Source: JBBRCE01 sp038205115
GTDB taxonomy: Bacteria; Planctomycetota; Planctomycetia; Pirellulales; JBBRCE01
Direction: 5' to 3'
DNA length: 63,061 nucleotides
Assembly: GCA_038205115.1 (NCBI GenBank)
Contig: JBBRCE010000028.1
Coordinates: 1-63,061, forward strand
This document shows, piece by piece, positions 18,301 to 28,200 of this stretch (the stretch's first letter is position 1; each line of letters begins with the position of its first letter). A program made the translations under genes and the position numbers. The notes below the pieces were generated by a model, which worked only from the letters and a program-made list of their open reading frames with translations, did not search any database and was not told where the DNA came from.

Positions 18301-21300
18301 ACGCCTGTGCGTCGGCTTGCGAAGCGTTGAGTTGTTGCAGCATGATTGGACCGCGCGTCCAGGCAAGTTCGAAGACGCGCTCCGCCAGTTTCGGATCGCT
18401 ATATTTTTCCGCCAGAGCATCAATTGATGCGCGCGTCTCGCCAACACCGGTCACGACGTCGACGATCACGGTTTCGTTGGGTTGCAACAACATCGTGTGC
18501 CGAATGCAAACCACCGGATCGAGCGTGGAGCCCTCACTGTTAGAAAGCGCGGCTTGGCGATCGAACGCGGCGGGCGCTGCTAACGTTCGTCCTCGGCCGA
18601 TGAATTTCATGCGGTCGGTTTCAAACGACGCCTCGCCAACCGCCACGCCGTTGGCGGTGAGCATGTGAATCAACCACGGCGGGTGTTCTTCCGCCGATCG
18701 CGGTCGGCGTGTGCAAAAAATCGCCCGCCGCGCGCGGACGATTTCGGTTTGCACAAACAGGTTGCTGAAAGCGGGATGCGATTCGTCGTGTGCCTGCGGC
18801 GCCATCACCACTTCGGCATAGCTGGTGAGTTCGATTGTTCGCGGCCGATCGGAACGATTGGTGAGCGTGACGCGGCGCAATTCCAGATCGTCTTCAGCGG
18901 AAACGCTGATCTGCGTATAGGATTCGATCTGTTCGTCCTTGCGACGAAATTCGGCACGCGACTGCGTGAAGATGGCCTCGTAAGATTTTGACGTCGCGGC
19001 TGTGGGGTGCCAGGCGTTGGACCACAATTTGCCGGTTTCGACATCGCGCAGGTAGCAGAATGTGCCCCAACAATCGCGCGTGGGATCTTCGCGCCAGCGC
19101 GTAACGGCCAGATCGCGCCAGCGACTGTAACCACCGCCGGCGCTGGTGACGGCAATGTGATATTTGCCATTGGAAAGTAAATGAACCTCGGGTACCGGAC
19201 CGCTGGGATCGACAAAGACTCGCATCGAACCGGCTTCTTCCGCCGCGACGATCCGTGTGGCGCTGGCTTCAGCGGCGTGCGGAAACACAGGCACCGTCGT
19301 TTTTGGGATGCGCTCTTGCAACAACAAATCCGCCGCGCGAAACATGGGATCGGACTCGAATCGCCGTTGCATCGGACGGTCGAGCAGCACATAGGCCAGC
19401 GACAGTAGACTCATGCCCGCGTGGTGCGCCATGACCTGCCGGATGGTGACGCTGGTTACTCCGGGCGGCAGCCGTGTGGGCGTGTAGTCCACAGCTTCGA
19501 AGAATCCGTAAGCGCCCTCGCGCCGTTCGGCTGTCAAACGCTCTAAATTCCGGCAGGCAGCATCCGGCGCAATCATCAAGGCCAAAACCGTGGCGTACGG
19601 GGCAATCACCAGATCTTCCGCCAAGCCGCGTTTCAGTCCCAACCCGGGCACACCGAAGGCGCGATACTGATAGTTCAAATGCAGATCGACCGTGTTGTAG
19701 CCGGACTCGGAAATTCCCCACGGCACGCCGCGCTGGCGCCCGTAGTTGATTTGCCGACGGACCACGGCGCGATACGTTTGATCGAGCAGCGTATTTTCGT
19801 AAGTTGGCATCACCAACAGCGGCATCAAATACTCGAACATCGAGCCGCTCCAGCTCAACAGCGCCGTCGTGCCGCCGGCGCTGGTCAGCGATCGCCCCAG
19901 AGCGAACCAATGCTCTTGGCCGAGCTGACCTTGTGCAATGAGAATGAAACTCGCCAGGCGCGCTTCGGACGCCAGCAAATCGTAACAACTGCCATCAAGC
20001 CGGTTTTCGCTGGCGTTGTAGCCGATGGCAAATAATTCGCGTTTTTTATCGTACAAAAAGTCGTAGTCCATTTCCGCGAACTCGTTGCAGCGAGCGGCCA
20101 CTTGGACCAAATCGCGAATGCGGGCAATGGCGTTTTGCGACGACTGCCGTACGGCTTGACACATTTTCTGCAAGAAGACCGCGGCTTGGTCGTGATCTTC
20201 CGAGTATTCCGCCGCGGAAGAAAAACCTGACTGCACGGATTCGATCAACGGGCAGAGCGAGTCCGGCAGCGCCGCAACCTCGCGCAGCGTTGGCACGCGA
20301 TCCAACTCCGCCAGACGATCACGCAGACGGGTCAGCCGCTCGATCTGTTCCGGCGGTCCGCTGGTCCAAAAACTCTGTGGCGGAAGCGCAATGGTGCTCC
20401 AGCCAGCCAAGCCGCGCAAGTTGGCCAGGTGATCGGCCGTCGAGCGTTCGAAGGCAGTTGCCCACCAAGTGAGTTCGGCATCGTGCGCCACGGCGCTGCG
20501 CATTTCGGCCGCTTCGTCCAACAAACGTGGCAGGAAAGACGCGGCCGTGCTTAACGAGTAGGGACGGCGTTGGAGTTCTTCGATTTGCCGTTGCAGGGTG
20601 CGTAGCGTATTGCCGTGAATCGGCGAAGTGGATCCGGTCTCCGCTAACCGCTCGCCATTGCGCGCTTCGTCGAGCAGCACGCCCAGGGTATCTTGCAGAC
20701 CTTCGAAAATCCGCCGAGGCACGACCTCCGCGTCGACCAGCATTCGCAAACCAGAGCCCAAAACGAGCAACTGGCCAGCCAGGTTGCCACTATCGACGGT
20801 CGAGATATATCGCGGGAGCAAGGGCGCCAGCGTCCGAGTATCGTACCAATTGTAAAAGTGTCCGCGATAACGCTCCAGCTTGGCTAACGTGCCGAACGTA
20901 TTCTGCGTCCGATCGAGCATGCGCTCGATGGAGCAGTAGCCGAAATCGCAAGCGGCCAGGTCGGCCAGTAGCGCCATGCCGATATTTGTGGGGCTGGTCC
21001 GCGAGGCGATCATCTGGTCCGGATTAAATTGCACATTATCGGGCGGCAACCAGTTTTCTTCCGCCGACACAAACGTCTCGAAGTATCGCCAAGTCTTGCG
21101 CGACACTTTGCGCAAAAACGTGAGTTGGTCAGCACTCAGATTGATTGCGGGCGCGGGGATCGGGCGGCTGAGATACCAGGCGATCAGCGGCGAAATCGTC
21201 CACAAAGCAAGCAGCGGCCCGCTCACGCTCAACACGTCCGGACGCTGCAGCGTCAAAAGCGCCAAGGCGATGACCGCAACTGCGGGCGCGAACAGCATGG

Positions 21301-24169
21301 AGCGGAAAAAACTCAGAAGTTCGCCGTTTGCGCTGCGTTCGGTGTCGCTCGCGGTCCGCCATTCCAACAGTTTCTTTTTGGTCCAGTGCAGGCGAATGAG
21401 CGTTCGCAGCACGGCATCCAGGCTGATGTAGGCGTCGTACGGCAGAAAAACCAGTGTGCATAGACATTGGGCCAGCGGCGGACCCATCGAGAAGACGACT
21501 GATCGCAGATGCATGGCAATCGGCAGATCGGTCGGCTTGAAGGCAAAACCGACCAGCGCCGACAACAACGGCGGAATCGTAACGATGGCCACGACAAACA
21601 ACGTGGCGGCTAACGCCATTGCCGGCGTTGCTGTCAGCCAGGCGATCAACAGCAGCGCCAACATCGACCCGGGCGTTAGACTCCGCCGCAAATTGTCGAG
21701 AATCTTCCAGCGTGACAGCGCGGTCAGCGGATTTGCGACGCTCCGCGCGGTGAAGCCCCGCACGCGCGGAAACAGCCAGGCGGCAATCTGCCAATCGCCA
21801 CGCATCCAGCGGTGTCGACGTCCGGCGTCCGTCGCGTAGCTCGCGGGATGATCTTCATAAAGAATGACATCGCTCAGCAGCGCCGAGCGCGAATAGCAGC
21901 CTTCCAGTAGATCGTGACTCAGAATCGCATTTTCCGGAAAGCCACCGCAGCGCAGTTCGAAGGAATCGATATCGTAAATGCCCTTGCCGATGAACGAGCC
22001 TTCGGAGAACAAGTCTTGGTAAAGGTCGGATACGACGCGCGTGTACGGGTCGACACCGGCATCGCCTGCGAACAGCCGCACGAACCAAGATCGTTGTGCG
22101 CTCGGTAGATTCACGCCGACGCGCGGTTGCAAAATTGTGTAGCCGTCGATCACGCGACTGCCGGTGGCGTCCAGCATTGGGCGGTTGAGCACGTGCGCCA
22201 TCGCGCCGACCAGCTCGTGCGCCGAATCGCGAGGAAGTTGCGTGTCGGTATCAAGCGTGATCACGTAGCGCACGCCGGACAGCGAGTTCAGATCGCCCAC
22301 CACATTGGCGAATCGTCCTTTCGCGCCGCGCAGTGAGGCGTTTAAATCGGCCAGCTTACCGCGTTTTCGCTCGTAGCCCATCCAGACATTCTCTTGCGCA
22401 TTCCAACGCCGGTTGCGGTGCAGCAAAAAGAAGATATTGTCTCGTTCGGTGGCATATTTTTCGTTAAGTTGCTCGATGCCTTCCTGCGCCTGCCGGACCA
22501 ATTCGGCGTCGCCGGGCAACGTCTCTTGAGCAGCGTCCAAAAAGTCGGTCAGAAGTGCAAAGTGCAGACAGTGATCGCGATTCGCCAAATAACGAATTTC
22601 CAGGCCTTCCAGCAACCGCTCGATCGCCGCTTCGCCAGACAGCATTGTCGGCACCACGACCAACGTGCGATGTTCCGGCGGAATGCCGTGCCGAAAGTCC
22701 ATGCGCGGTAGCGGTTGCGGGCCAATCAAAAATGACGACAGCCAATTGATGGCCGCCACGCCGAGCTGCGCCGCGCACATCAACGTCGGAACCGCCAGGA
22801 ATGCCAGCACAACCGCGGGCTGACCGCGCCAATCTCCCCATTGCATCAGCGCAGCGGCGCCCAGGCCTGTCACCAGCAACACCAGTGACAAATAAATCAG
22901 CAGTGGATTGATGCGCCGCAACTTTTCGATCACCACCCAGATCGTGAGTCGCATTTCCACCAGTCGCTCAAGCGCTGGGCGACCGCGATCGACCAGGAAA
23001 TACCCGACGTGCGTCGTCCGAAAGGTGGCCCGATCAACGGCCTCGGTCTGGCACAGTTGAACGGCACGATGGGCAACGTCGTACTCCGAGACATGCGATC
23101 GTTTGGCGATGGCTTCGACCGCATGCCGATAACGGTCGCGTGTGGCAAAGTCCATCTGCGCGTAGACGCCGGCCGGGTCGCCGCACAACGTTTGTTCGAC
23201 CAGGCTCTGCTCCGCGACAAATTGCGGCCAGTCGTGCACAGCCAGAAATCGCAGACTGGTGATGCTGTTGCCAACCGAAACTTGATCGGCCGCTTGCGCC
23301 TGACCTTCGGCCGAGACCAATTGTTCGATCGTCAGACCCTGATCGGCCAGACGGTGTTCCAGCCAACTGTTGGCAAACGCGAAGTTCGGATTTTGCCCCT
23401 GCAAATGGCGAGTCAGTTCGGCTAAAAACGGGCCGGATAGCGGCGGGTTGGCGCGCGCCATGTCGGCCAGCACCAAGATCAAGTCGGTTGGATTTTGGTC
23501 CACCGTTTGGATCATTCGCTCGGCCCATTTGGCCGCCACGTCACGATCGTCACGCCCAGCCGCAATGCGGACCGACACACGCCGTAAATTTTCGATCAGG
23601 GCCAACCGCAACATCAGCGGTAGCGCCCACAATTCGCCCAACTTGAGCGGAGATACGGACTGGTACGAGGCGATGAAACCGTCCAGACTGGCCGCATCGA
23701 CCCGACCATCGGTATGCGCGATCAGTTCCAGAGCGATGCCATACACGCGCGGATAATTGGCCGCTAGGCCGTTGGCCAAACGCGGCAGTTCGCCGCTATA
23801 CGAGCGGGGCAGTAAACGGCGAGTCGATCGAATTTGCTCTTCGATCAAATAAAAATTATCCAGCAGCCACTCGGCTGCCGGGGCGATCCGCCGATTCATT
23901 TCCGCCGCAGCCGCGATCAGATCGTACGCGGCGATCAGCACACGTTCGTTCTCGGCCAAACGCGGCAGTAACTTGTCGGCCATCCGTCCTGTGGCCAACT
24001 GATGCGCCGTCGCAATCAGGCGCGCATGCCGCTCAAGTTGGTCCACACTGTAAAGCTCAGACCGCAATGGCAAATCGTCAGACATTCTTTGCGGCGAGGC
24101 GTCGTTGTCGTTCGGTGTTCGCCACGACATTAAGCGTCCCAGGCGGTCTTTGATTGCCGGACCATGCAT
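15365..24169 (-). CDS. cyclic beta-1,2-glucan synthase-like protein (GT84 + GH94), 2,934 residues
   Basis: A giant membrane enzyme related to NdvB/Cgs. The order is an N-terminal helical region; two membrane helices; a GT84 glycosyltransferase (RTLVVVPTMLSGEAAIERLL, then YVITLDTDTQLPRDSA); further membrane helices; a glycoamylase-like domain; then tandem carbohydrate-binding/GH94 phosphorylase-type units. The last holds GCGDWNDGMNLVG with the expected catalytic Asp. NdvB proteins prime, elongate and cyclise beta-1,2-glucan and export it to the periplasm. The product here could be a related glucan. GAAGGA (24177-24182) seven bases before ATG 24169 decides the start. The length matches NdvB (about 2,800). 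Confidence 0.88.
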   Translation of the reverse strand: MHGPAIKDRLGRLMSWRTPNDNDASPQRMSDDLPLRSELYSVDQLERHARLIATAHQLATGRMADKLLPRLAENERVLIAAYDLIAAAAEMNRRIAPAAEWLLDNFYLIEEQIRSTRRLLPRSYSGELPRLANGLAANYPRVYGIALELIAHTDGRVDAASLDGFIASYQSVSPLKLGELWALPLMLRLALIENLRRVSVRIAAGRDDRDVAAKWAERMIQTVDQNPTDLILVLADMARANPPLSGPFLAELTRHLQGQNPNFAFANSWLEHRLADQGLTIEQLVSAEGQAQAADQVSVGNSITSLRFLAVHDWPQFVAEQSLVEQTLCGDPAGVYAQMDFATRDRYRHAVEAIAKRSHVSEYDVAHRAVQLCQTEAVDRATFRTTHVGYFLVDRGRPALERLVEMRLTIWVVIEKLRRINPLLIYLSLVLLVTGLGAAALMQWGDWRGQPAVVLAFLAVPTLMCAAQLGVAAINWLSSFLIGPQPLPRMDFRHGIPPEHRTLVVVPTMLSGEAAIERLLEGLEIRYLANRDHCLHFALLTDFLDAAQETLPGDAELVRQAQEGIEQLNEKYATERDNIFFLLHRNRRWNAQENVWMGYERKRGKLADLNASLRGAKGRFANVVGDLNSLSGVRYVITLDTDTQLPRDSAHELVGAMAHVLNRPMLDATGSRVIDGYTILQPRVGVNLPSAQRSWFVRLFAGDAGVDPYTRVVSDLYQDLFSEGSFIGKGIYDIDSFELRCGGFPENAILSHDLLEGCYSRSALLSDVILYEDHPASYATDAGRRHRWMRGDWQIAAWLFPRVRGFTARSVANPLTALSRWKILDNLRRSLTPGSMLALLLIAWLTATPAMALAATLFVVAIVTIPPLLSALVGFAFKPTDLPIAMHLRSVVFSMGPPLAQCLCTLVFLPYDAYISLDAVLRTLIRLHWTKKKLLEWRTASDTERSANGELLSFFRSMLFAPAVAVIALALLTLQRPDVLSVSGPLLALWTISPLIAWYLSRPIPAPAINLSADQLTFLRKVSRKTWRYFETFVSAEENWLPPDNVQFNPDQMIASRTSPTNIGMALLADLAACDFGYCSIERMLDRTQNTFGTLAKLERYRGHFYNWYDTRTLAPLLPRYISTVDSGNLAGQLLVLGSGLRMLVDAEVVPRRIFEGLQDTLGVLLDEARNGERLAETGSTSPIHGNTLRTLQRQIEELQRRPYSLSTAASFLPRLLDEAAEMRSAVAHDAELTWWATAFERSTADHLANLRGLAGWSTIALPPQSFWTSGPPEQIERLTRLRDRLAELDRVPTLREVAALPDSLCPLIESVQSGFSSAAEYSEDHDQAAVFLQKMCQAVRQSSQNAIARIRDLVQVAARCNEFAEMDYDFLYDKKRELFAIGYNASENRLDGSCYDLLASEARLASFILIAQGQLGQEHWFALGRSLTSAGGTTALLSWSGSMFEYLMPLLVMPTYENTLLDQTYRAVVRRQINYGRQRGVPWGISESGYNTVDLHLNYQYRAFGVPGLGLKRGLAEDLVIAPYATVLALMIAPDAACRNLERLTAERREGAYGFFEAVDYTPTRLPPGVTSVTIRQVMAHHAGMSLLSLAYVLLDRPMQRRFESDPMFRAADLLLQERIPKTTVPVFPHAAEASATRIVAAEEAGSMRVFVDPSGPVPEVHLLSNGKYHIAVTSAGGGYSRWRDLAVTRWREDPTRDCWGTFCYLRDVETGKLWSNAWHPTAATSKSYEAIFTQSRAEFRRKDEQIESYTQISVSAEDDLELRRVTLTNRSDRPRTIELTSYAEVVMAPQAHDESHPAFSNLFVQTEIVRARRAIFCTRRPRSAEEHPPWLIHMLTANGVAVGEASFETDRMKFIGRGRTLAAPAAFDRQAALSNSEGSTLDPVVCIRHTMLLQPNETVIVDVVTGVGETRASIDALAEKYSDPKLAERVFELAWTRGPIMLQQLNASQADAQAYGRLAGSIIYTSALRRAKASVLLRNRRGQSGLWSYGISGDLPIVLVRIRDPERIELVRQAVQAHAYWRMKGLSVDLVIWNEDDSVYRQALQDSIMDVVAASPESALVDRPGGIFVRRGEQMSEEDRLLLQTVARVILLDDAGTLIEQVERRARPDIAIPPLKIAKRRPETVVTAGPPQRDLVFFNGLGGFSRDGREYVIILDSKSATPAPWCNVIANSQIGTVVSESGSAYTWAENSHEFRLTPWTNDPVTDTCGEAIYLRDEESGQFWSPSPLPARGSNIYTTRHGFGYSIFDYSEDGIVTELCIYVATDAAVKFARLKISNRSGRTRQLSVTGYWEWVLGELRSKSLTHVTTEVDPATGAIFARNPYSPEFGDRIAFVDCSESTRTVTGDRGEFLGRNGSPANPAAMRRTRLSNRVGAGLDPCAAIQAPFTLDDRQEKIVVFTMGAATGEDDARRLVQRFRGEGNAQRALEGVWHYWSQSLGAVYVETPDPAVNFLANGWLVYQTLACRMWARTGFYQSGGAYGFRDQLQDAMALIHAEPGLLREHLQRAASRQFREGDVQHWWHPPAGRGVRTHFSDDYLWLPLAICRYVQMTGDTGLLEERVPFLNSRELRADEEANYDLPQISDDVGSLYDHAVRAVDHALRFGTHGLPLMGCGDWNDGMNLVGQHGKGESVWLGFFLYDLLNQFAALARQRGDAATADRYIVEAGRLRGNIEHEAWDGQWYRRAYFDDGTPLGSKDNVECQIDSLSQSWSVLSGAGTKERSQIAMESVNRRLVRRDDQLIQLLDPPFDHSDLNPGYIKGYVPGVRENGGQYTHGAIWTVMAFAEMGAIERAWELFAMINPVNHGATSAAIDTYRVEPYVVAADVYGEAPHIGRGGWTWYTGSAGWMYRLITESLLGLQLDVNKLRFAPRPPKSWPSYKIHYRYRETFYHILIRNGGDGATVKRLVLDGVNQSEHVVPLVDDRKNHEVEIDLG

Positions 24170-24636
24170 GCATACATCCTTCTCGAGCTCCTGCTGTGCG
24201 CGAAGCGCAGCGAATGAGCAAGCGACCTGCGACTTCAACCAGCAGCATTGCGAGGAAATTCACCGAAAACAGCTACGGACAAAACCGTCGGTGAACAGCG
24301 ATCGAAATGTGCTCGTTCATTGGCGAGAAGCTGAGTTCTGCCAGCGTCTGGACAAATTGAGTTTTAATGGGAAAGAGGCGCCGACCGTTCGAAAATGCCA
24401 ACCGGCACGTTCATCCGGCCGTGAGTTCAATCCACTTAGCAACGTCGGCCCGTTTTCGAGAATTGCGGCCCGCGTACAAAACTTGTACGTCACAATTGAT
24501 GAAAACGATACGCCGATCGCGGGGTGCATCATACTCGATTTCGCGGTCAATTGTCAGGTTCGCAACGACGACCGATCCGCAACGCGCGTGTTCCAGGCAC
24601 GGCTCCTCAGTTATTCAAGATGCCAAGAAAGCGGAA
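24170..24636. other. intergenic region between glucan synthase and IS scar
   Basis: About 470 bases with no supported gene. Apart from the inverted repeat at 24259-24295 I see nothing definite. It is the likely promoter region for the glucan synthase. Confidence 0.4.
24259..24295. promoter_or_regulatory. inverted repeat upstream of the glucan synthase gene
   Basis: TTCACCGA (24259-24266) faces its exact complement TCGGTGAA (24288-24295), with a nested ACGG/CCGT pair inside. It sits about 90 bases upstream of the gene start on the minus strand. It could be an operator or a leader hairpin. Confidence 0.4.
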
Positions 24637-24972
24637 TTATCGTTCGGCGTGCCAAGAAAAGTTGCGGACGGTGGCGGCGATGTTCTCGGCGCCGCTAAGA
24701 CGCAGGAGGGTCAGGCACAGGTTGTGCAACACGGCCAGATTATGCCCTGCGTGCCCAAGCTTTTCGCGACAATCGTCTTCGCCCAGAGTGACATCGCGGA
24801 GCCAATGCTGGCTTTCGATCGACCCGTGTCCGCGATGTAACGCCAGCAGCCGCAGCGCCCACGCCTCGCCGGATTTCAGGCTGGTAATGGCATAAGCGAC
24901 TTCGCGCGTATTTTCACCGACTTTGCGATTGATGCGTTCGATCTGGCAGATTCGCTTAAGAGCGGTTCCATG
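24637..24972 (-). pseudogene. ISAs1-family transposase, C-terminal fragment
   Basis: Minus-strand translation gives about 105 residues ending at a TAA (24637-24639). It contains RICQIERINRKVGENTREVA, then ITSLKSGEAWALRLLALHRG and HGSIESQHWLRDVTLGEDD, ending in a leucine-rich helix. This is the conserved C-terminus of ISAs1/H-repeat transposases, including the GHWxIE-like segment and the DVTxGED motif. The upstream two thirds is missing: the frame is interrupted directly where the IS630 fragment ends. It is a dead remnant. Confidence 0.75.
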
Positions 24973-25250
24973 TTACGTGGAGCGGTAGCCGCCGTGCTTG
25001 AAGTCATTTCAGCAATCGGGTTCGTGAAGTTTTCCAGCACGTGGCCGCAGAGTTGCGCGAGCTGATCATACGTCCGCTGGGTGCCATCGCGCACGCCGGG
25101 CACTTTGTGGCTTGAGAGATTATCCATCACCACCACATCACCAGGCTTGAGCATCGGCACCAGATGCTGTTCAACCGACGCGCCGTTGATGGAGCCATCG
25201 ACGACCAACGGCGCGACGGAACCCGCGGCGCGACGGAACCCGCGGCGCGG
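24973..25250 (-). pseudogene. IS630-family transposase fragment with internal deletion
   Basis: Minus-strand translation shows VAPLVVDGSINGASVEQHLV followed by PMLKPGDVVVMDNLSSHKVP, the DDE-domain core of IS630 transposases. It then jumps directly to RTYDQLAQLCGHVLENF and, in another frame with an in-frame stop, to NDFKHGGYRST and a terminal stop at 24973. The segment that should carry the final catalytic Glu (the SPDLNPIE region) is absent. So there is an internal deletion plus a frameshift and nonsense change. It abuts the ISAs1 fragment. Confidence 0.75.
25217..25250. repeat. 17-bp perfect tandem duplication
   Basis: ACGGAACCCGCGGCGCG occurs twice head to tail at 25217-25233 and 25234-25250, at the 5' edge of the IS630 fragment and 30 bases from the stop of the secretin-like gene. 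It is probably a replication-slippage or excision scar. Confidence 0.8.
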
Positions 25251-25278
25251 ATCGCGCCAAGGAGCGTGTGAAACCGCT

Positions 25279-28200
25279 CTAATTTCCTCCGCGGCCGCCA
25301 CGGCTCCCGCGGCCGCCACTTGAGCTGCCGCTGCCGAATCCGCCACGGCCCGAGCTGCCGCTGCCGAATCCGCTGCTGCCTGTGCTGCCGCTGCCGAATC
25401 CGCCGCTGCCGAATCCGCTGCTGCCCATTGCACCACCGAAACCGCCACTACCCAACCCACCGCCGAACGAACCGCTACCCAGTCCACCGCCAAAATTGCC
25501 GCTACCCATTCCACCGCTGCTCCTGCCACCGCCAAATCCGCCACCGTTAAAATTGCCTGGGGCAAAACCGCCCGCACCGCCGAACGCACTTGATCCAGTT
25601 GCTCCGCCGGAAGGCACTAAACTGCTGCTGGCCGGCGTGCGCGTGGTTTTCATCGATTCTGGGCCGACGAGTGCGGTTAACGCTGCTTGCACGGACTGCG
25701 AAGACGCTCCGTTGATGCGGACTACCTTCATTGTTTGGCTGGATTCGACGCCCGACTGATCGAGCTGAGCGACGAGTTGTTTAATCTCTTCGAAGATTTG
25801 CTCCGGCGCGGTCACCACCAGTTGATTCGAACGCGAGTCGACGCCAATCGTTACCTTCGGCGTATCTTCGTTGGCCTTTTTTCCCGCGTTGCCACCACCA
25901 CCGCCTCCGCCGCCGCGACGGCCACCGCCGAGCATCTGCATGAATTCCTGCGGAGAAGGCTGGCGTTGCTGACTGGGGTTGGCGGTGAGCCGATCGACGT
26001 ACATCTGCCGCACGACTTCCGCTACGCTATCCGCACTTGTGTTGAAAACCGGAATCAGGCGCGGATGCGATACAATCTGGATATCGACGGCGCTGGATTT
26101 TTGATCGATGACTTTCAGCAATTGCTCGATGGTGTCGAGATCGGCCGATGCGCCTTGCACGACCAAGGCGTTGAGCCGAGCGTCCGGCACGATTGAAAGT
26201 GCGCCGGAGCTAGTTGTCGCATGAGCGGCGCTCGAATCACTACCGCCGCTGCCACCACCACCGCCACCGAAGCCCAGGAGGCTGCCCATGATGCCGCCGC
26301 CCATATCGCCCATGGCGGCGTTGGCAATGTTGCCCAGCAGCGAACCGCCGCCACCACTGCTACTGCTTCCGCTACCGGCGCCATAAATTTCGCCCAACAA
26401 TTCCGCAGCCGCGGCGGCCTTGGCATATTTGAGATAAAACACGGTGTACTCGCGGCCACCGGTGTAGGACTTGCTCGTTAAGGCGGCCAACAGATTTTCA
26501 AAATCATCGAGTGCTTGCAGGTCGTCCGAGGCGATCATCACGCCGCTAGCGCCCATGGTAATGATGATCGGTGCGCCCTCGATCGACTTACGTTCGGGCT
26601 TGGCAGCGCTGTCTTTGTCCGCATCGACCTTCGCAGCCGGGTCAGCTTTTACCGCCGCATTCGCTTTGGCATCGTTGGATTTTACGGTTGGATCGAGCGA
26701 GGGTTTCGCCTCGGGTTTTGGCACGGCCGCTGGATCCGCCGCGACTTCGGAGTCGGTTTTCTGATGAATGAGCAGGGCCTTGACGCTAACTCGTGGCGCG
26801 CGCGAGGCGCTGCGATCGATGGACGTCTCGCGACCCTCCTTCTTTTCGATTGGCTTTGGCAGCGAGGGAGACTTCGGTGCGGCTTCTCGTGGTTTCTTGT
26901 CGCCGTTTTTATCGTCAAGCGATTTTTCCACGGCGGATTTAATATCAGGCGGAACAATTTGGCGAATACCGGGCAGACTATTGAAGTTGCTGGCCGGCGC
27001 GCCATCGTCGCCCGACTGGACGTTTGTGGCGGCCGACGGGGTGACCACGCGAATTTTGTTGACGTGCATGGTGGGCCAGAGCGCTTCGATTTGTTCCATA
27101 GCGGATCGCGCTTGGCGTCCGGACAGCGGCAAGAAGCGGACATTGCGTTTGCCGGCTTCGGCGGTGCTGCCAGGCGAGTCTCCCATTTTGCTGAGCAGAT
27201 CACGAATCACCGAAATTTGTGTTTCCGTGCCGCGGACCATCAAGCTCCGCGAGGTGGTATCGGCCTCAATCTTCGGCGCGGTGGCTTCGCTTTCGCCCGC
27301 AAAAATCTTTTTTAAACTTGTCTCGGCCAACTGCGGATCGAGCGTGTGCAGCGGGATGACTTCCACCTTGCGTGGATCGCGTTGCATTTGGCCGAGCGTC
27401 GCCTTGATGGTGGCGTGCTGCGAGGGGCGAGCCAGCGCCACTAAATTGCCGGACTTGGGATCAAGCGTCAAACGAACGTCCGGTTGTCCAGCCAGAATCG
27501 TTTGCAGAACTTGCAGCACCGAGCCTGGATCGGCCGAGGTGATACCGTAAATCTCCAGTTGCGGCACCTCGTCGATGCCCGCGCCCGTGCGGCCCGGCAC
27601 ATCGACGATCTTAATGATTTCTTCCACGCGGCGGACGCTGTCTGGCTTGCCGCTAACCAGCAGTTTGCCGCCGCCTGCGTCGAGCGCCAACCGCAACGTA
27701 CCGTCGGGCGTCTGGGTTTTGTCGCCCATGCCCAGCAGTTGCTTGATGACGGTGATTGCATCCTGAGCGGTAGCATGCTTGAACTCGTAGATATGCAAAT
27801 TATCCGAGCCTTGCGGATCCTCGACGTTTTTGAGCACGGCGCGAATGGTGCGCAGTCGTCCGGCGGCGTCCGTCACCACCAGTTGGCCCGATTTGGAGAG
27901 CACGATCACCGAACCTTGCGGTCCGAGGAGTTTGCGAACTTCGGCCTCGCCTTCTTCGGCCGTCAGTTTTTCGAGCTTGAAGACGACGTTGACCAGTTCG
28001 TACTGGCCCTTTTTGTCGAGGTCTTCCGGGGCGACTTGGGTCACCAACCACGACGGCACGCCGTCCTGCAGATTGACCAATGTCAACATCCGCTCGCGCC
28101 GCACTAGCGTGTAGCCCTTGGTGAGCAACACTCCGTTGAGCAGATCGATGGCTTCGGCCGGCGTGTATGTTTTGGTGTCTTGATAATTGAACGTGCCTGG

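Noticed and set aside
24876..25589. A 237-codon minus-strand frame joining Ala-rich sequence to an IS630-like segment.
   Set aside because: Its first half is the out-of-frame Gly-rich tail of the secretin-like gene; only the IS630 part is meaningful and it is a decayed fragment.
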